In this document: positions 9,301 through 17,579 of the stretch, piece after piece
Layout of the letters: every line of letters starts with the position of its first letter
Position numbering within the stretch: the first letter of the stretch is position 1
NCBI GenBank assembly: GCA_947650285.1
Contig: CANTFL010000086.1
Location: 248,001 to 312,000 of the forward strand
DNA: 64,000 nucleotides
Source: Hyaloperonospora brassicae
Taxonomy: Eukaryota > Oomycota > Peronosporomycetes > Peronosporales > Peronosporaceae
Direction of reading: 5' to 3'
The notes under the pieces: generated by a model
Databases searched by the model: none
The model's input: the letters and a program-made list of their open reading frames with translations, nothing else
Told to the model about the DNA's origin: nothing
Translations under genes and position numbers: made by a program

Positions 9301-10804
9301 GCAGTTTTGTATTAACTACGCGAACGAAAAGCTGCAGCAGAAGTTCACGACGGACGTGTTCAAGACGGTCGAAGACGAGTACGTGCGCGAAGGATTAGCG
9401 TGGGACCATATCCAGTACCAGGACAACGAGGGTATCGTGGAAGTGATTGAGGGCAAAATGGGCATCATTGCACTGATGAATGACCATCTTCGCCAGCCGC
9501 GTGACACTGAAGAGGCGCTGGTCAATAAGATCCGCACGAACCACCAGGTGAAGAAAAATGGCGATGCGAACGAGAGCGTTGACTTTCCCAAGGTCAAGCG
9601 AACTCAGTTCATTGTCAACCACTACGCTGGCCCAGTGACGTACGAGACGGTGGGCTTTATGGAGAAGCACCGTGACACGCTGCAGAAGGATCTGCTTGAT
9701 CTGATCCAGTTGAGCAGCTTGCCGCTTCTTCCAGAGCTCTTTGAGAACAGCGACGAGTTGGGAGAGAGCGGGAGTGGACGGAGCAAGAAAGGCCCCAAGA
9801 GTCTTGGCTCTCAGTTCAAGACGTCGTTGGCGCACCTGATGGAGAACATCAAGACGACCAACACGCACTATGTCCGTTGCATTAAGCCGAACTCAAACAA
9901 GAGTCCAACCGAGTTCAACAAGCGCATGATTGTCGAGCAGCTGCGATCAGCGGGTGTGATTGAAGCCATTCGTATAACGCGATCGGGGTACCCGAGTCGT
10001 CTGACCCCAAGCGAGTTGGCGACACGCTATGCGATCATGTTCCCGCCGTCGATGCACAGCAAGGACGTTCGCCGGACGTGCAATGTGTTCATGTCGTCGA
10101 TCGGTCGCAAGTCGCCGCTGGAGTACCAAATGGGCAAGACGCTCGTGTACTTCAAGAACGGCGTGATGGAAGAGCTGGAGGCCATGAAGTCGGACTTTAT
10201 GTACTACGAAGCACGTACGATCCAGCGCATTGCCCTGGGTTTCTTGGCCCGGCGGCGTCTGCGGAAACAGGTCCGTGCAGCGATTGTGCTGCAGTCGTAC
10301 GCCCGCATGTTGCTGGAGTTCAAGGAGTATCACTTCCAGCGCCGGGCACTCATTAAGATTCAGCTTGGCTGGAAAAAGTACAAGGCGATCCCCGTCGAGT
10401 CTGCGTATGGCAGCTTTGACGACGGCGGGCAGTGGGCCGATGAGCTCGACGACGACATGGATAACTCGGATGCCGACGAGGGTTTTGGAGACGACCCCGC
10501 CTCGATGCATGGAGGACGGAACCGGTCGGTTGCCGACCGCATGGAGTCGTTCAAAGTCGCACACTCGGGTCGCCGTGGCAGTGTCAAGCGTCTGAATGAA
10601 TTGTCGGCCCGTGCCAAGAGCTTTATGAAGCCACGCAGCGGCAGTGGCAGCACGTCGAGCTCGAGCGGCATATCGCTGGAGGACGAGAACTCGATCCTGA
10701 AGATTGAGAACCGCAACTTGAAATACGATTTAGAATTGATGCGCGAGCAGTGCATTGAGCTGCAGGCGATCATTCTCGAGATCAACAAGAGCCGCAAGAG
10801 GTGA
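6374..10804 (+). CDS. unconventional myosin with N-terminal calponin-homology domain
   Basis: Actin-based motor of 1476 residues in one uninterrupted exon. Domains: calponin-homology (CH) about 4-108; a Ser/Pro/Lys-rich disordered linker about 125-480 with six copies of a K/R-L-x-x-F motif (first residues 150, 223, 291, 370, 391, 417); a myosin SH3-like subdomain 519-577; motor about 596-1270; IQ-type light-chain sites about 1279-1337; an acidic patch; and a short C-terminal coiled coil about 1430-1476. Motor motifs are intact: P-loop GESGAGKTETTK starting at 690, switch I NDNSSRFGKF at 740, switch II DIFGFE at 963, and the actin-side segment HYVRCIKPN. The tail is short with no PX, FYVE or MyTH4 domain, so cargo or actin binding may depend on the N-terminus. 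The first ATG in frame (MTVRRTEELQ) is chosen because CH homology begins at once. ATPase activity is inferred from intact motifs. Confidence 0.95.
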   Translation: MTVRRTEELQEWICNVTATSNDHGEHLSMMLRDGQLLCLLANGVDPKANLKVNKLNTVFHSKANIRLFCEWCQKQGLSDSDIFQPDDLLDTGTDFVAVLATLSILFDKFGTIGYTGDFEEDPVSDAESMTSTGSSQGTSPVKKVNSNNNKLTNFMKGGFLSRKKKQSSKKAAELFPDRTPPSTPPPVSPQVGSGMMSPPGSPPMEPPSQQQGRSNSGATNANRLNAFLNQVPASRGSPLTHAERPTGPLKKANPAKKLPTATTKTPPVAIKPPSPKQPPKSVPASRDARNKLAAFMQSNSSVVETATSSDSCNTGSTLSPAPETTSPPKSEPVRGRGGSQHKAAKGSSIPKPDAPAPPKASVVGPGSTNKLNNFTKQQPPAVSSKPRSSSKLAAFLATTKPVSAVTTVSSAASPKPKLAAFKLPQNSLDGDRGISKPVCRRPSSLAVTPFKPRQTVERSTGRGNYVRKRQTYWVPPKRRRSSFSLEKKRKAFMHEQLEIKEEQLRQQAAGASNKQNLIVPGVQCYIPDKENVWLLSEIVDYNDRRKEVTITAFLDSGDTEQRVVDLKNPDIIRAVAGPTATEVESLPVAILHDNPEGVEDMRLLRYLNEPSILFNLKQRFAASKPYTYTNDIVIAVNPYKWIENLYGDHLHEQYLRQRRDALPPHVYSTSTAAFKHMKANNMNQSILVSGESGAGKTETTKIVMNHLASVAGGRKDKTIAKVIDVNPLLESFGNAKTTRNDNSSRFGKFTQLQFDSCGKLIGAKCETYLLEKSRVVSIAEGERNYHIFYQLLAGLPVEERKEYGLDPDCKYQYAGSLAEMQIPGLDDSKWFACTQKSLSTIGLDASARTALFKILAGVLLLGEVVFDTSGESGARISSGSALSQVAKMFGLPTTRIEEALCNRTVITRNDSVTVPLAPVEAAENRDALAKTIYSKMFDWMVVKINAAISTEESSIKGQIGVLDIFGFEDFVHNGFEQFCINYANEKLQQKFTTDVFKTVEDEYVREGLAWDHIQYQDNEGIVEVIEGKMGIIALMNDHLRQPRDTEEALVNKIRTNHQVKKNGDANESVDFPKVKRTQFIVNHYAGPVTYETVGFMEKHRDTLQKDLLDLIQLSSLPLLPELFENSDELGESGSGRSKKGPKSLGSQFKTSLAHLMENIKTTNTHYVRCIKPNSNKSPTEFNKRMIVEQLRSAGVIEAIRITRSGYPSRLTPSELATRYAIMFPPSMHSKDVRRTCNVFMSSIGRKSPLEYQMGKTLVYFKNGVMEELEAMKSDFMYYEARTIQRIALGFLARRRLRKQVRAAIVLQSYARMLLEFKEYHFQRRALIKIQLGWKKYKAIPVESAYGSFDDGGQWADELDDDMDNSDADEGFGDDPASMHGGRNRSVADRMESFKVAHSGRRGSVKRLNELSARAKSFMKPRSGSGSTSSSSGISLEDENSILKIENRNLKYDLELMREQCIELQAIILEINKSRKR

Positions 10805-11292
10805 AGCGCGCACAAAGCAGTGATGGAGCTCTCTAGCTGCGATTGTTGAGCCGAGCTTGCTCGACGAGAAGCAAGAAGGCAGCAGCAGTTTTTTTAAGTA
10901 AACGCCGCAAAGGCGTAGTATGTATGTAACACGAGGAGAAGAAGACGTGAGCCTTGTCTTTGTTTGACCGTGTGAGAACGGCGTTAAGCACATAACTGCG
11001 TCGGCGTGAGCGGGCTATGTCCCGTCATTGCATCGCGTATCGGTTCAGACGTCCCGGTATTGACTGACTGACTGACTGGGTGACCGGTGGCAGGTACGCA
11101 CGCAGTAAGGGACGAGCCCTGTTATGCGTTGCACGGGAATGTCCGTCTGTCGTCTGTCCATCAACCAGCCACCTGGGCTGTAATCGCCCGCGTGAGTCAC
11201 ACGGACACGAGTGGCTTTCGACGTCTTCCCATCGGAGCTTCGTGCACGCTTTGCCATCTTATTCGGGTCGGAAGACCGAGCTGTGCAAAGCC
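10805..11292 (+). other. intergenic spacer after the myosin gene
   Basis: Holds the myosin 3' flank (a poly-T run near 10889 followed by taagtaaacg) and the presumed upstream region of the LRR gene, with a ctgactgactgactg run near 11063-11077. No supported gene is seen on either strand. Confidence 0.4.
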
Positions 11293-12958
11293 ATGCAGCC
11301 GCGCCACGTCGTCGTGCTCGAGAGTGTCTCGAGCGTCAGTCACTTGCTATCCCACCGGCAGGCCATGTCGTTACTCATGGCCACGGTGAACCTCCGTCGC
11401 GCCAAATGTCGCCTCGAGGTTCGTTGTCCACTTGACTCCCTCGCTCTGTTTTCGTCGCGAGCCTGTGGTCTGACCTCGTTGTGTTCAATTTGCTTCGTGC
11501 CTGCCACGTCGGCGAAATGCCTTCTCGTTGTGTCCCTTGCAGAGCTACTGGCGTCCGTTGGTCAGCAGGAATCGACTGGCGGATCGGATGAGCTTTTTGG
11601 TGACACCGGTTACTGGCATCAGTTCGATCGAGGCGCTGACACCGACGACGCGAGAGCTGAAGCTCAGTCCGATGCCAATGAGAGTCCCCATTGACAAAAG
11701 GCCTGAAGCGGTTGTCCACGAGAAGCTTGACGTCACCCGCGATCGGGGTCCGTCTATTGGGGTGGAAAGCACGAGATGCTGCCGAGAGACAGAGACGCGA
11801 GGACCTGACGTTGTCCACGACCACGAGAGAGCTCGACAGAATCACGCAGATGCAGATACTGCTACTCCCGCTCTCAAAAGTCCAGTGCGTGACCAGGTTC
11901 CTGGCTCGCAAATCACTGCGACAGGATTACAGCAGGTGTCCTCGACTACGGGCACAACGGAAAAATCATCCTCAGTCTCACCCGTCGAACAAACAACCAC
12001 ACGAGTGGGCAAATTACCTGGAGACAGCTCGACCAGTTCGTCATTGCAAGAGATGCCTCCTCCAGACAAGTTAGCGCGCGTGGCAGGTAAGGCGTTGCGT
12101 AGACTATCCGTGTGTGTGTCATTGAGAAAGGCTGACGGGATGTTGGTTGGTGCACTCGCACACTCTGTAGGTCCAACACTGGGCTCGATCCTGCAGCGGA
12201 TTCACCTCAACGATGGCGACGTGAGTGAGCTCGACTTCTCGGCTCTTGCACAGCACAACAAGCGGCTCGAATCGGAAGGCTGTGCTCTCGTCGCGCGCTC
12301 GCTGTCGACGAATAACACTGTCCGGAAACTCATCATTCGCGACCACGACATTGGAGACGGCGGGGCGGTCGCTCTCTCGAAGATGCTGTGCACCAACACG
12401 ACGCTGGAGTCCTTGGAACTCAATGGGAACAACATCAGCGACCGAGGAGCGGAAGCGCTCGCGCAGGCACTGTACGGACACGACACGTTGACGTACTTGT
12501 GTCTCGAGAACAACTTGATCAGCGATCGTGGCGCCGATGCTCTGGCACAAGCCATCCGTTGCAACTGTACGCTCCGGTTTCTGGGTCTGGTGCACAACCG
12601 CATTACGGGGAAGGGGGCTCAGGCGTTGCTCGACGCACTGGATGTCAACATGAACTTGGAGATCATTAATCTTGGTGCAAATGATGTCCCGACGTTCGTT
12701 GGCAGCCAATTGGCCGCGACACTAGCGCGCAATCGCGCCGAGTCTTTGCTGCTCGGGTCGCACGCGGCAGAGGCGATGGCAGACGAGATCGTCGACCGAG
12801 AGAAGGCCGGTAGATTTTTGGATACCGAAGACGAAGGTGAGGACAGCAGCGGGATGGAAGAGGATTGGGAGGAGGAGGGCGAGAGTGCGTCGAGCGGGTT
12901 TGTAAGTTGCTCTGGCGCGACGGATAGTCCGTCGAGTAGCAGCGGTCTATGGATCTAG
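11293..12958 (+). CDS. ribonuclease-inhibitor-type leucine-rich-repeat protein
   Basis: Exon 1 is 11293-11418 (starting MQPRHVVVLESV), intron 11419-11542, then the main exon from 11543. A second in-frame intron 12087-12170 (gtaagg...ctgtag) is likely, because removing it joins KLARVA to GPTLGSILQRI cleanly. The N-terminal half is Ser/Thr-rich and probably disordered. The C-terminal half carries at least five RNI-type LRR units of about 28 residues, for example LIIRDHDIGDGGAVALS, LELNGNNISDRGAEALAQA, LCLENNLISDRGADALAQA and LGLVHNRITGKGAQALLDA. An acidic tail (EDEGEDSSGMEEDWEEEGE) follows. Such repeats are protein-binding scaffolds; the partner is not visible. No signal peptide or membrane segment was noticed. 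Confidence 0.75.
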
Positions 12959-13273
12959 CAGTGCAGCAGTCGCTGTGCAGAACTTGTGCTTCGCACAAAA
13001 CGCAAGGCGCTCGATCGACTGTGTAGTTGCCGCATGTTGCGTGTACTCGTGGGCAGACTTTGCTCACACCACGTGTCCAAACCAACCCGTAAAAATAAGA
13101 CGCGGTATACTGTTCCCATTGTTATACCTTCCCTTTGCTCGTTGAGCGTGCGATCAGATGATGGGCGCGCAAATATGCACGGGCACCAATCTTTCCCGCC
13201 GTCTTCGGTTCTCCAGCCCAGACGGCAAACCGCATCGATAAATAGTTGTCAGGGTTGCGTATTGACGCTTTCG
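12959..13273. other. convergent intergenic spacer
   Basis: Lies between the stop of the LRR gene (+) and the stop of the E2F gene (-), so it should hold both 3' ends. A gcgcgcaaat element, similar to an E2F-binding core, occurs near 13166. Its place between two gene ends makes a regulatory role uncertain. No coding frame is supported. Confidence 0.35.
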
Positions 13274-15163
13274 TCAGCAAACGAAACCTCTGGAGTGTGT
13301 TGATACGTCCTCGACCTCATTGAACGAAAGGTCCACTAATCGCACCTCCACGTTGTCAACCAGAAATCGCCATTCCGACGTCTTGGCAGGCGCGAAAGGC
13401 GCGATAGCAGCTGGATCAGTAGATCCCCAGTTTTCGTGATTGGAATCCTTGAGCTGTCTGGTGATGTCCCAGTCGATTGGACCGGCATCATAGCGCCCTA
13501 GCTGCTTGAGCGAATCATCGTACCACTCGTTACCCTCAGCCGACTTTTTACCGAGAGGAGAAAACAAGTCTTGGATACGGGGTGCTGATTGCTCTTCCGG
13601 TTGGCATTTCGTGGTGCTTTCAGACTTCACACACGATGACGTTGCACTGAACTGCAACGTCACATTCGCACGGTCACCATAACAAAGCGGCTCCCGGTTT
13701 GCCATCTCGCCATTGTTTCGTCCTTCAGACATTTCACCGACTGGTGATGACGCAAAAATGGGTGAGATAGCCAACGTTGCGTCAACCTGTACGCTTCGCC
13801 AGTACGCCGATGGCGGAGATATCAAGCGGTCTTCAATTCCGCTCAGTGCCGGGCTGCTAACACTGGTGCTCCTTGTGTCAGACTTGGCTTCACACGTGAA
13901 GTCATCGTTCCCCTGTGCTCCAGTATCGTGGAAGGCGAACAGCACTCCCGGATTTGTAAAGACGTTGTAGTTGAACCGCGCGTGCTTTCGTGGAAAGCAC
14001 TTGTCGCGCGGGTCACACGATAGCCCGAGTGACGTGTCGATCATGTTGCAGCTGACCAACACGGCCATGACATCGTACACGCGGCGGTGCACATCGTTAT
14101 ATGGAGTCTCTATCCATGGCGAGCTCGGTTCCAATACAGCAAGCAACTTCTTGGCTTCAATGAGACGGCTGCTGACAGCGGGCAACGTCATACCAACCTG
14201 GTAATCTTGCTGGAACAGCAGGCCCAGGAAGCAAACCGTCGTTGTTACTAAACACGGCCACCTCTCGGCTGCTGCCTGTGTCTCAAAGGCTCGTACGACA
14301 GCGCAGTCTTCTTCCACCGTATTCGTTGCCAGTGGACGGTAGGACCGTCGAAACGCTTTCATTGCTTGAGCAGAGATGTCCTTCATCTCCGCTAGACGCT
14401 GCACTACTGCAGCCTTCCCAAAGTACAGAAAATAGCCGCCCTTGGTCCTTCGCGTCTCGTCACAGCGAACGCGTTTGATCACCCCAATGCCTGCAGCAGA
14501 CGCATGTACATGTCAAGCTTCCTTCTCTCCATCACGTACTGTACGCCACGTCGTGCGTGAACGCAAACGACTTTCGCATACCTTCCAGCACGTGCAAAAC
14601 GTCATAGATCCGTCTCTTTCTCGGTACTGGGCAGACACAGTATATCAGAAACAGACACGCCGTCACGCAGTGAACAGGGCCACGCACGAAAGAGGCACGC
14701 TGTACCCACCCTTCATCTGGTAGATCTCGCTCGATGGAACGACAATGGGGAACGCAGCGCCCTGCAGATCCTCGTGCTCCTTGAAGAACCGCAACACAAT
14801 GCGCGTGCTACGAAATGACAAGGGTCTCAGGGGCTGGCACACAGACAGACTGACAGACACACACGAGCGTGTTTCTTCCTCTCTTCCCCTGGTCTTGACC
14901 ACGTACATGTCGCCCAAACTCTTTGCTGCAGTAAACTGCTCTTCGATGTGGCTCCACGTCCCGTCAATGCGGTCATGTGGAGTGCATCGGGCGGTGTTCA
15001 CGACACAAGCGGGTGCTTGACGCGAGCGCTGCTGGCGCTTTCGTCGCTTTGTCAGGTGCTTCGAGGCGCGCTCCACTGTCACGACAGTCACAATGGGGGC
15101 CGCGGCGTCTTTTGTTGCCGCGCCAAAGCGCAGTTTGCGCCGACGTACACGTTGGGTCTTCAT
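13274..15163 (-). CDS. E2F transcription factor with two winged-helix DNA-binding domains (atypical E2F7/8-like)
   Basis: Exons, reading leftward: 15163-14907, 14807-14710, 14626-14582, 14490-13274; all junctions are GT-AG and the product is 538 residues. A basic N-terminus (TQRVRRRKLRFG) precedes winged helix 1, assembled over three introns: KSLGDITRIVLRFFKEHED, then VPRKRRIYDVLHVLEGIGVI, the classic E2F recognition helix. A second, more divergent winged helix follows in exon 4: VCFLGLLFQQDYQVG, then NDVHRRVYDVMAVLVSCNMI, whose RRVYD core is shared by E2F and DP proteins. The rest is Ser-rich and disordered; I see no marked box, coiled coil or Rb-binding motif. In animals and plants, tandem-domain E2Fs bind DNA without DP and repress S-phase genes; repression here is inference. 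Start chosen because a strong core promoter lies just upstream. Confidence 0.8.
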
Positions 15164-15183
15164 CAACTTGCGCAGGTGAACGC

Positions 15184-15199
15184 AAATTGAAAAGTGAGG
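15184..15199 (-). promoter_or_regulatory. oomycete core promoter of the E2F gene
   Basis: The minus strand reads CCTCACTTTTCAATTT, matching 14 of 16 positions of the oomycete initiator/flanking consensus GCTCATTYYNCAWTTT. Its 3' end is 20 bases before the chosen ATG at 15163, which supports that start and separates the E2F gene from coding-like exons further upstream. Confidence 0.6.
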
Positions 15200-15420
15200 A
15201 CGCCGAGCGGTCTCCGAAGTTGAAGTGACATTCACTCTGACAAAAACGCTGGTTGCACAAGACGGCAAGCGCAAAGGCCCTGTCGCTTTGGGGGGGGGTC
15301 GTACAAGGTTTTAACGATGTGACTAAGGATACAGAGGATGATGGCTCATAAGGTTGCACTCGTAGGACCCAGACAGAAGTAGGACGACCTAGCGAACAAT
15401 AACGACCTTTGTTACATTTA

Positions 15421-15770
15421 CATACCTGCTTGCCTTTGGGGTGCAACGAGAGCGACTACGTTGCATCGCGTCCGTAGGTTTGGCAGTCTTGGCGTACTCA
15501 TCTCTCTTGTCACGCAGTCGTGCGCGACGACGAAAGGGAATGACTGGACTATCGGGTAGTCAGTCCATCGAAACGAGGCACACCAAAACGTGAAAGTCAG
15601 CTGTACTCTCGTCCGTCTGCCGGTGTGCAACTCGAGTTGTCGTTCTGTAGACTTTCGGTGCAACGAGAGCCGCGACGAGCCTTAGCCCATTCAATGACTC
15701 GCCCTGCATCGATCTGCGCAGCACCAGTGTCTTCGTCAATTGCCTTGTCATGTTGTCTGCCGTTATGCAT
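15421..15770 (-). CDS. small basic protein of unknown function, at least two exons
   Basis: Minus-strand ATG at 15770 opens MHNGRQHDKAIDEDTGAAQI and continues DAGRVIEWAKARRGSRCTES to a donor-like GT near 15659. A second coding-like exon runs from about 15546 to 15423 and reads SPVIPFRRRARLRDKRDEYA, ending RSRSRCTPKAS before gtatgt. Both exons end in a similar block (GSRCTE and SRCTP, sharing ctctcgttgcacc), which suggests an internal duplication. No known domain. The 3' end was not traced; about 220 bases remain before the E2F promoter. Confidence 0.35.
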
Positions 15771-15799
15771 ACCGTATCATTCACTCGCATGCCGAATGT

Positions 15800-16860
15800 G
15801 GGTGTAAGCACGTACCTTTGATCCCCAATCGAGTGGTGTTTACCATCGTAAGACGGTCACGCCAACGCTCGTGCAATCCGTCTCGCCATAGCTATATCGA
15901 AAAACTCTTGGCCGATATCACCTCCGTTCTTGGACGTGACTTTGACATCAATGAGTCGAGAGCAATTGCTGCACGGAACGTTGCAAATACTTCAGCGACG
16001 GTATCTAGGAACCGTGGAAATCGGATAGAAAAGCTCAAAGACGCACAGTGAGCCTCTTTGATATATGACGACGACATCAACTGAGACTTTCGTTGTTCTC
16101 TTCATGTAGTCGAGCGATCGCGAGCTGTTCATCGACGCAACCTGCAAGATCGCATCAATACACATTCAATCATTATATAGCATGCCACACTACGTCAAGC
16201 AGAGCGTCGCACGGATCCGACACGTTCGCGCTGGCTACTTTATTGTCGCCAGATGAGTAGATGACGTTGCTGGTTCCGTTGTCAGGCGTATGTGAAGTAG
16301 TGGATTGGTGTAAGTGCCGCACACTCGAAGCGCCAATGGTACACGGCCAAACGCGTTATCGTTGCGAGGATAGTCAGTTTGATCTACATTGCTCCGACGC
16401 CTGAGTGATCGTTAAGAGCTGTTGGTGATCATATAACTGCACTTCAACATCAATGAACTGTTCGGCAAATGCGACGTGCACAGCTGTTGCTCTTACGCTT
16501 GCTACCAAGAACATGGTCAATGAAGGGCTATCGATGGTACACGAAACCCACATGATCAGAACCGCAGCAGAAATCAAATCGTGCTCAGATTATAGCTTTC
16601 ACAAACGCACGAGCAGGAGCATATGTATGCATCCGGCATCACGTAGATGTCCCACTGCTGCGTCGTTCAGCACCTCGCAGTGGTGGAAGGGGAACCGCAT
16701 TATCGCTTTCGGCGTACCCGATTTGAGATAATAACGTTCCACCTGGCGGCGAGAAGAACAAAAGCTCATCAATAACGCGACGATGTCCTTCAACTGTCGT
16801 CACTGCATCAGGCCGAAAGTCATCGGCTCGATCAAGGTACAGCCTACACCTCATACACTG
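15800..16860. other. coding-like fragments of unresolved gene(s)
   Basis: Several short frames look protein-like but do not join into a gene I can defend. Minus strand: one with FRPDAVTTVEGHRRVIDELL followed by GGTLLSQIGYAESDN (16854-16680), one with FAEQFIDVEVQLYDHQQLLT (16480-16375) and one with DNAFGRVPLALRVCGTY (16370-16260). Plus strand: one with LLADITSVLGRDFDINESRA (15901-16050). The minus-strand pieces run in order and may be successive exons. Family not recognised. Confidence 0.25.
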
Positions 16861-16863
16861 ACA

Positions 16864-17453
16864 TCAGCCATATGCGCGTCGAAGCAAGCCCTGCACATGC
16901 GTTCGAGAAAGAAAGTACCTGGCAGCAACTCGTTCCAGGCGCAAGCTCCTCGCTACGCCAGAAGTGACTTCCTCCTGACTCCTTGGCATCCTAGCTAGCT
17001 GCCATCGATCCCTCCTGTACTTCTGCGCCCCTGACAAGACTTTGCCCGAAACAGTACCAGCAACGAGCTGAAAGGCGAGACGATGGGGGCTGCAACGACT
17101 CAATCGCGCAAGCCCCCGAACGTTTCGAGCCAGCCGCAGACGCTTCGCAGTCTCCAAGACCAGCGCATTATGCGCTTGCTGATCTCTCTTTCGACCTCCG
17201 ATCTGTTGCACAGCGTTCAGCTGATCTTCTTTCACGCTATTGTCATCTTCCGCAGAGATCTCAGATGCCGCTGCTGCTTCGCGCTTGGCTTGCGTTCGCT
17301 GCTTGCGTCGTCCCACCAGCCGCTCGTACCTGTTGCGTCACATGCGTTCACGTCAGTCCGCTGATTTTGCACAACGAAAACTACAGTGAGCGGTGACGCC
17401 GGACGATCGTCGTACAGGCGGTCAAAGTCGTCGCCGTCGCCGTCCGGAATCAT
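16864..17453 (-). CDS. small basic helical protein, hypothetical
   Basis: ATG at 17453 reads MIPDGDGDDFDRL. Intron 17415-17330 (ctgtacga...caacag) joins this to YERLVGRRKQRTQAKREAA from 17329. The body is a highly charged helix with KRDQQAHNALVLETAKRLRL, of the type common in nucleolar or RNA-binding proteins. The frame stays open to 16864, but the stretch after RLRLARNV may be intronic and the true end is unclear. It is divergent from the Obg gene, with 126 bases between start codons, so the two may share a bidirectional promoter. No family assigned. Confidence 0.45.
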
Positions 17454-17579
17454 GTTTCCGACTTGTTGGCATCGCTTCCACCCGCAGGGCAATCTGAATA
17501 ACCCACGACTTCATCGTGTCATAAAAAAACCACTCAGTTGCCTTAAAACCCAATTCCTGGGTGATACATTGACGCAAAG

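Noticed and set aside
6359..10815. Many antisense frames of 90 to 235 residues across the myosin
   Set aside because: Shadows of a codon-biased GC-rich gene; no domain and no promoter.
11080..11694. Plus-strand frame of 204 residues over the LRR gene start
   Set aside because: It reads through intron 11419-11542; the spliced model joining exon 1 to the LRR frame is better.
13160..13175. E2F-binding site regulating the E2F gene itself
   Set aside because: The gcgcgcaaat lies downstream of both neighbouring stops, so chance or a 3' role is as likely.
14663..15274. A single 203-residue minus-strand protein
   Set aside because: It includes two E2F introns; splicing gives the clear winged-helix sequence instead.
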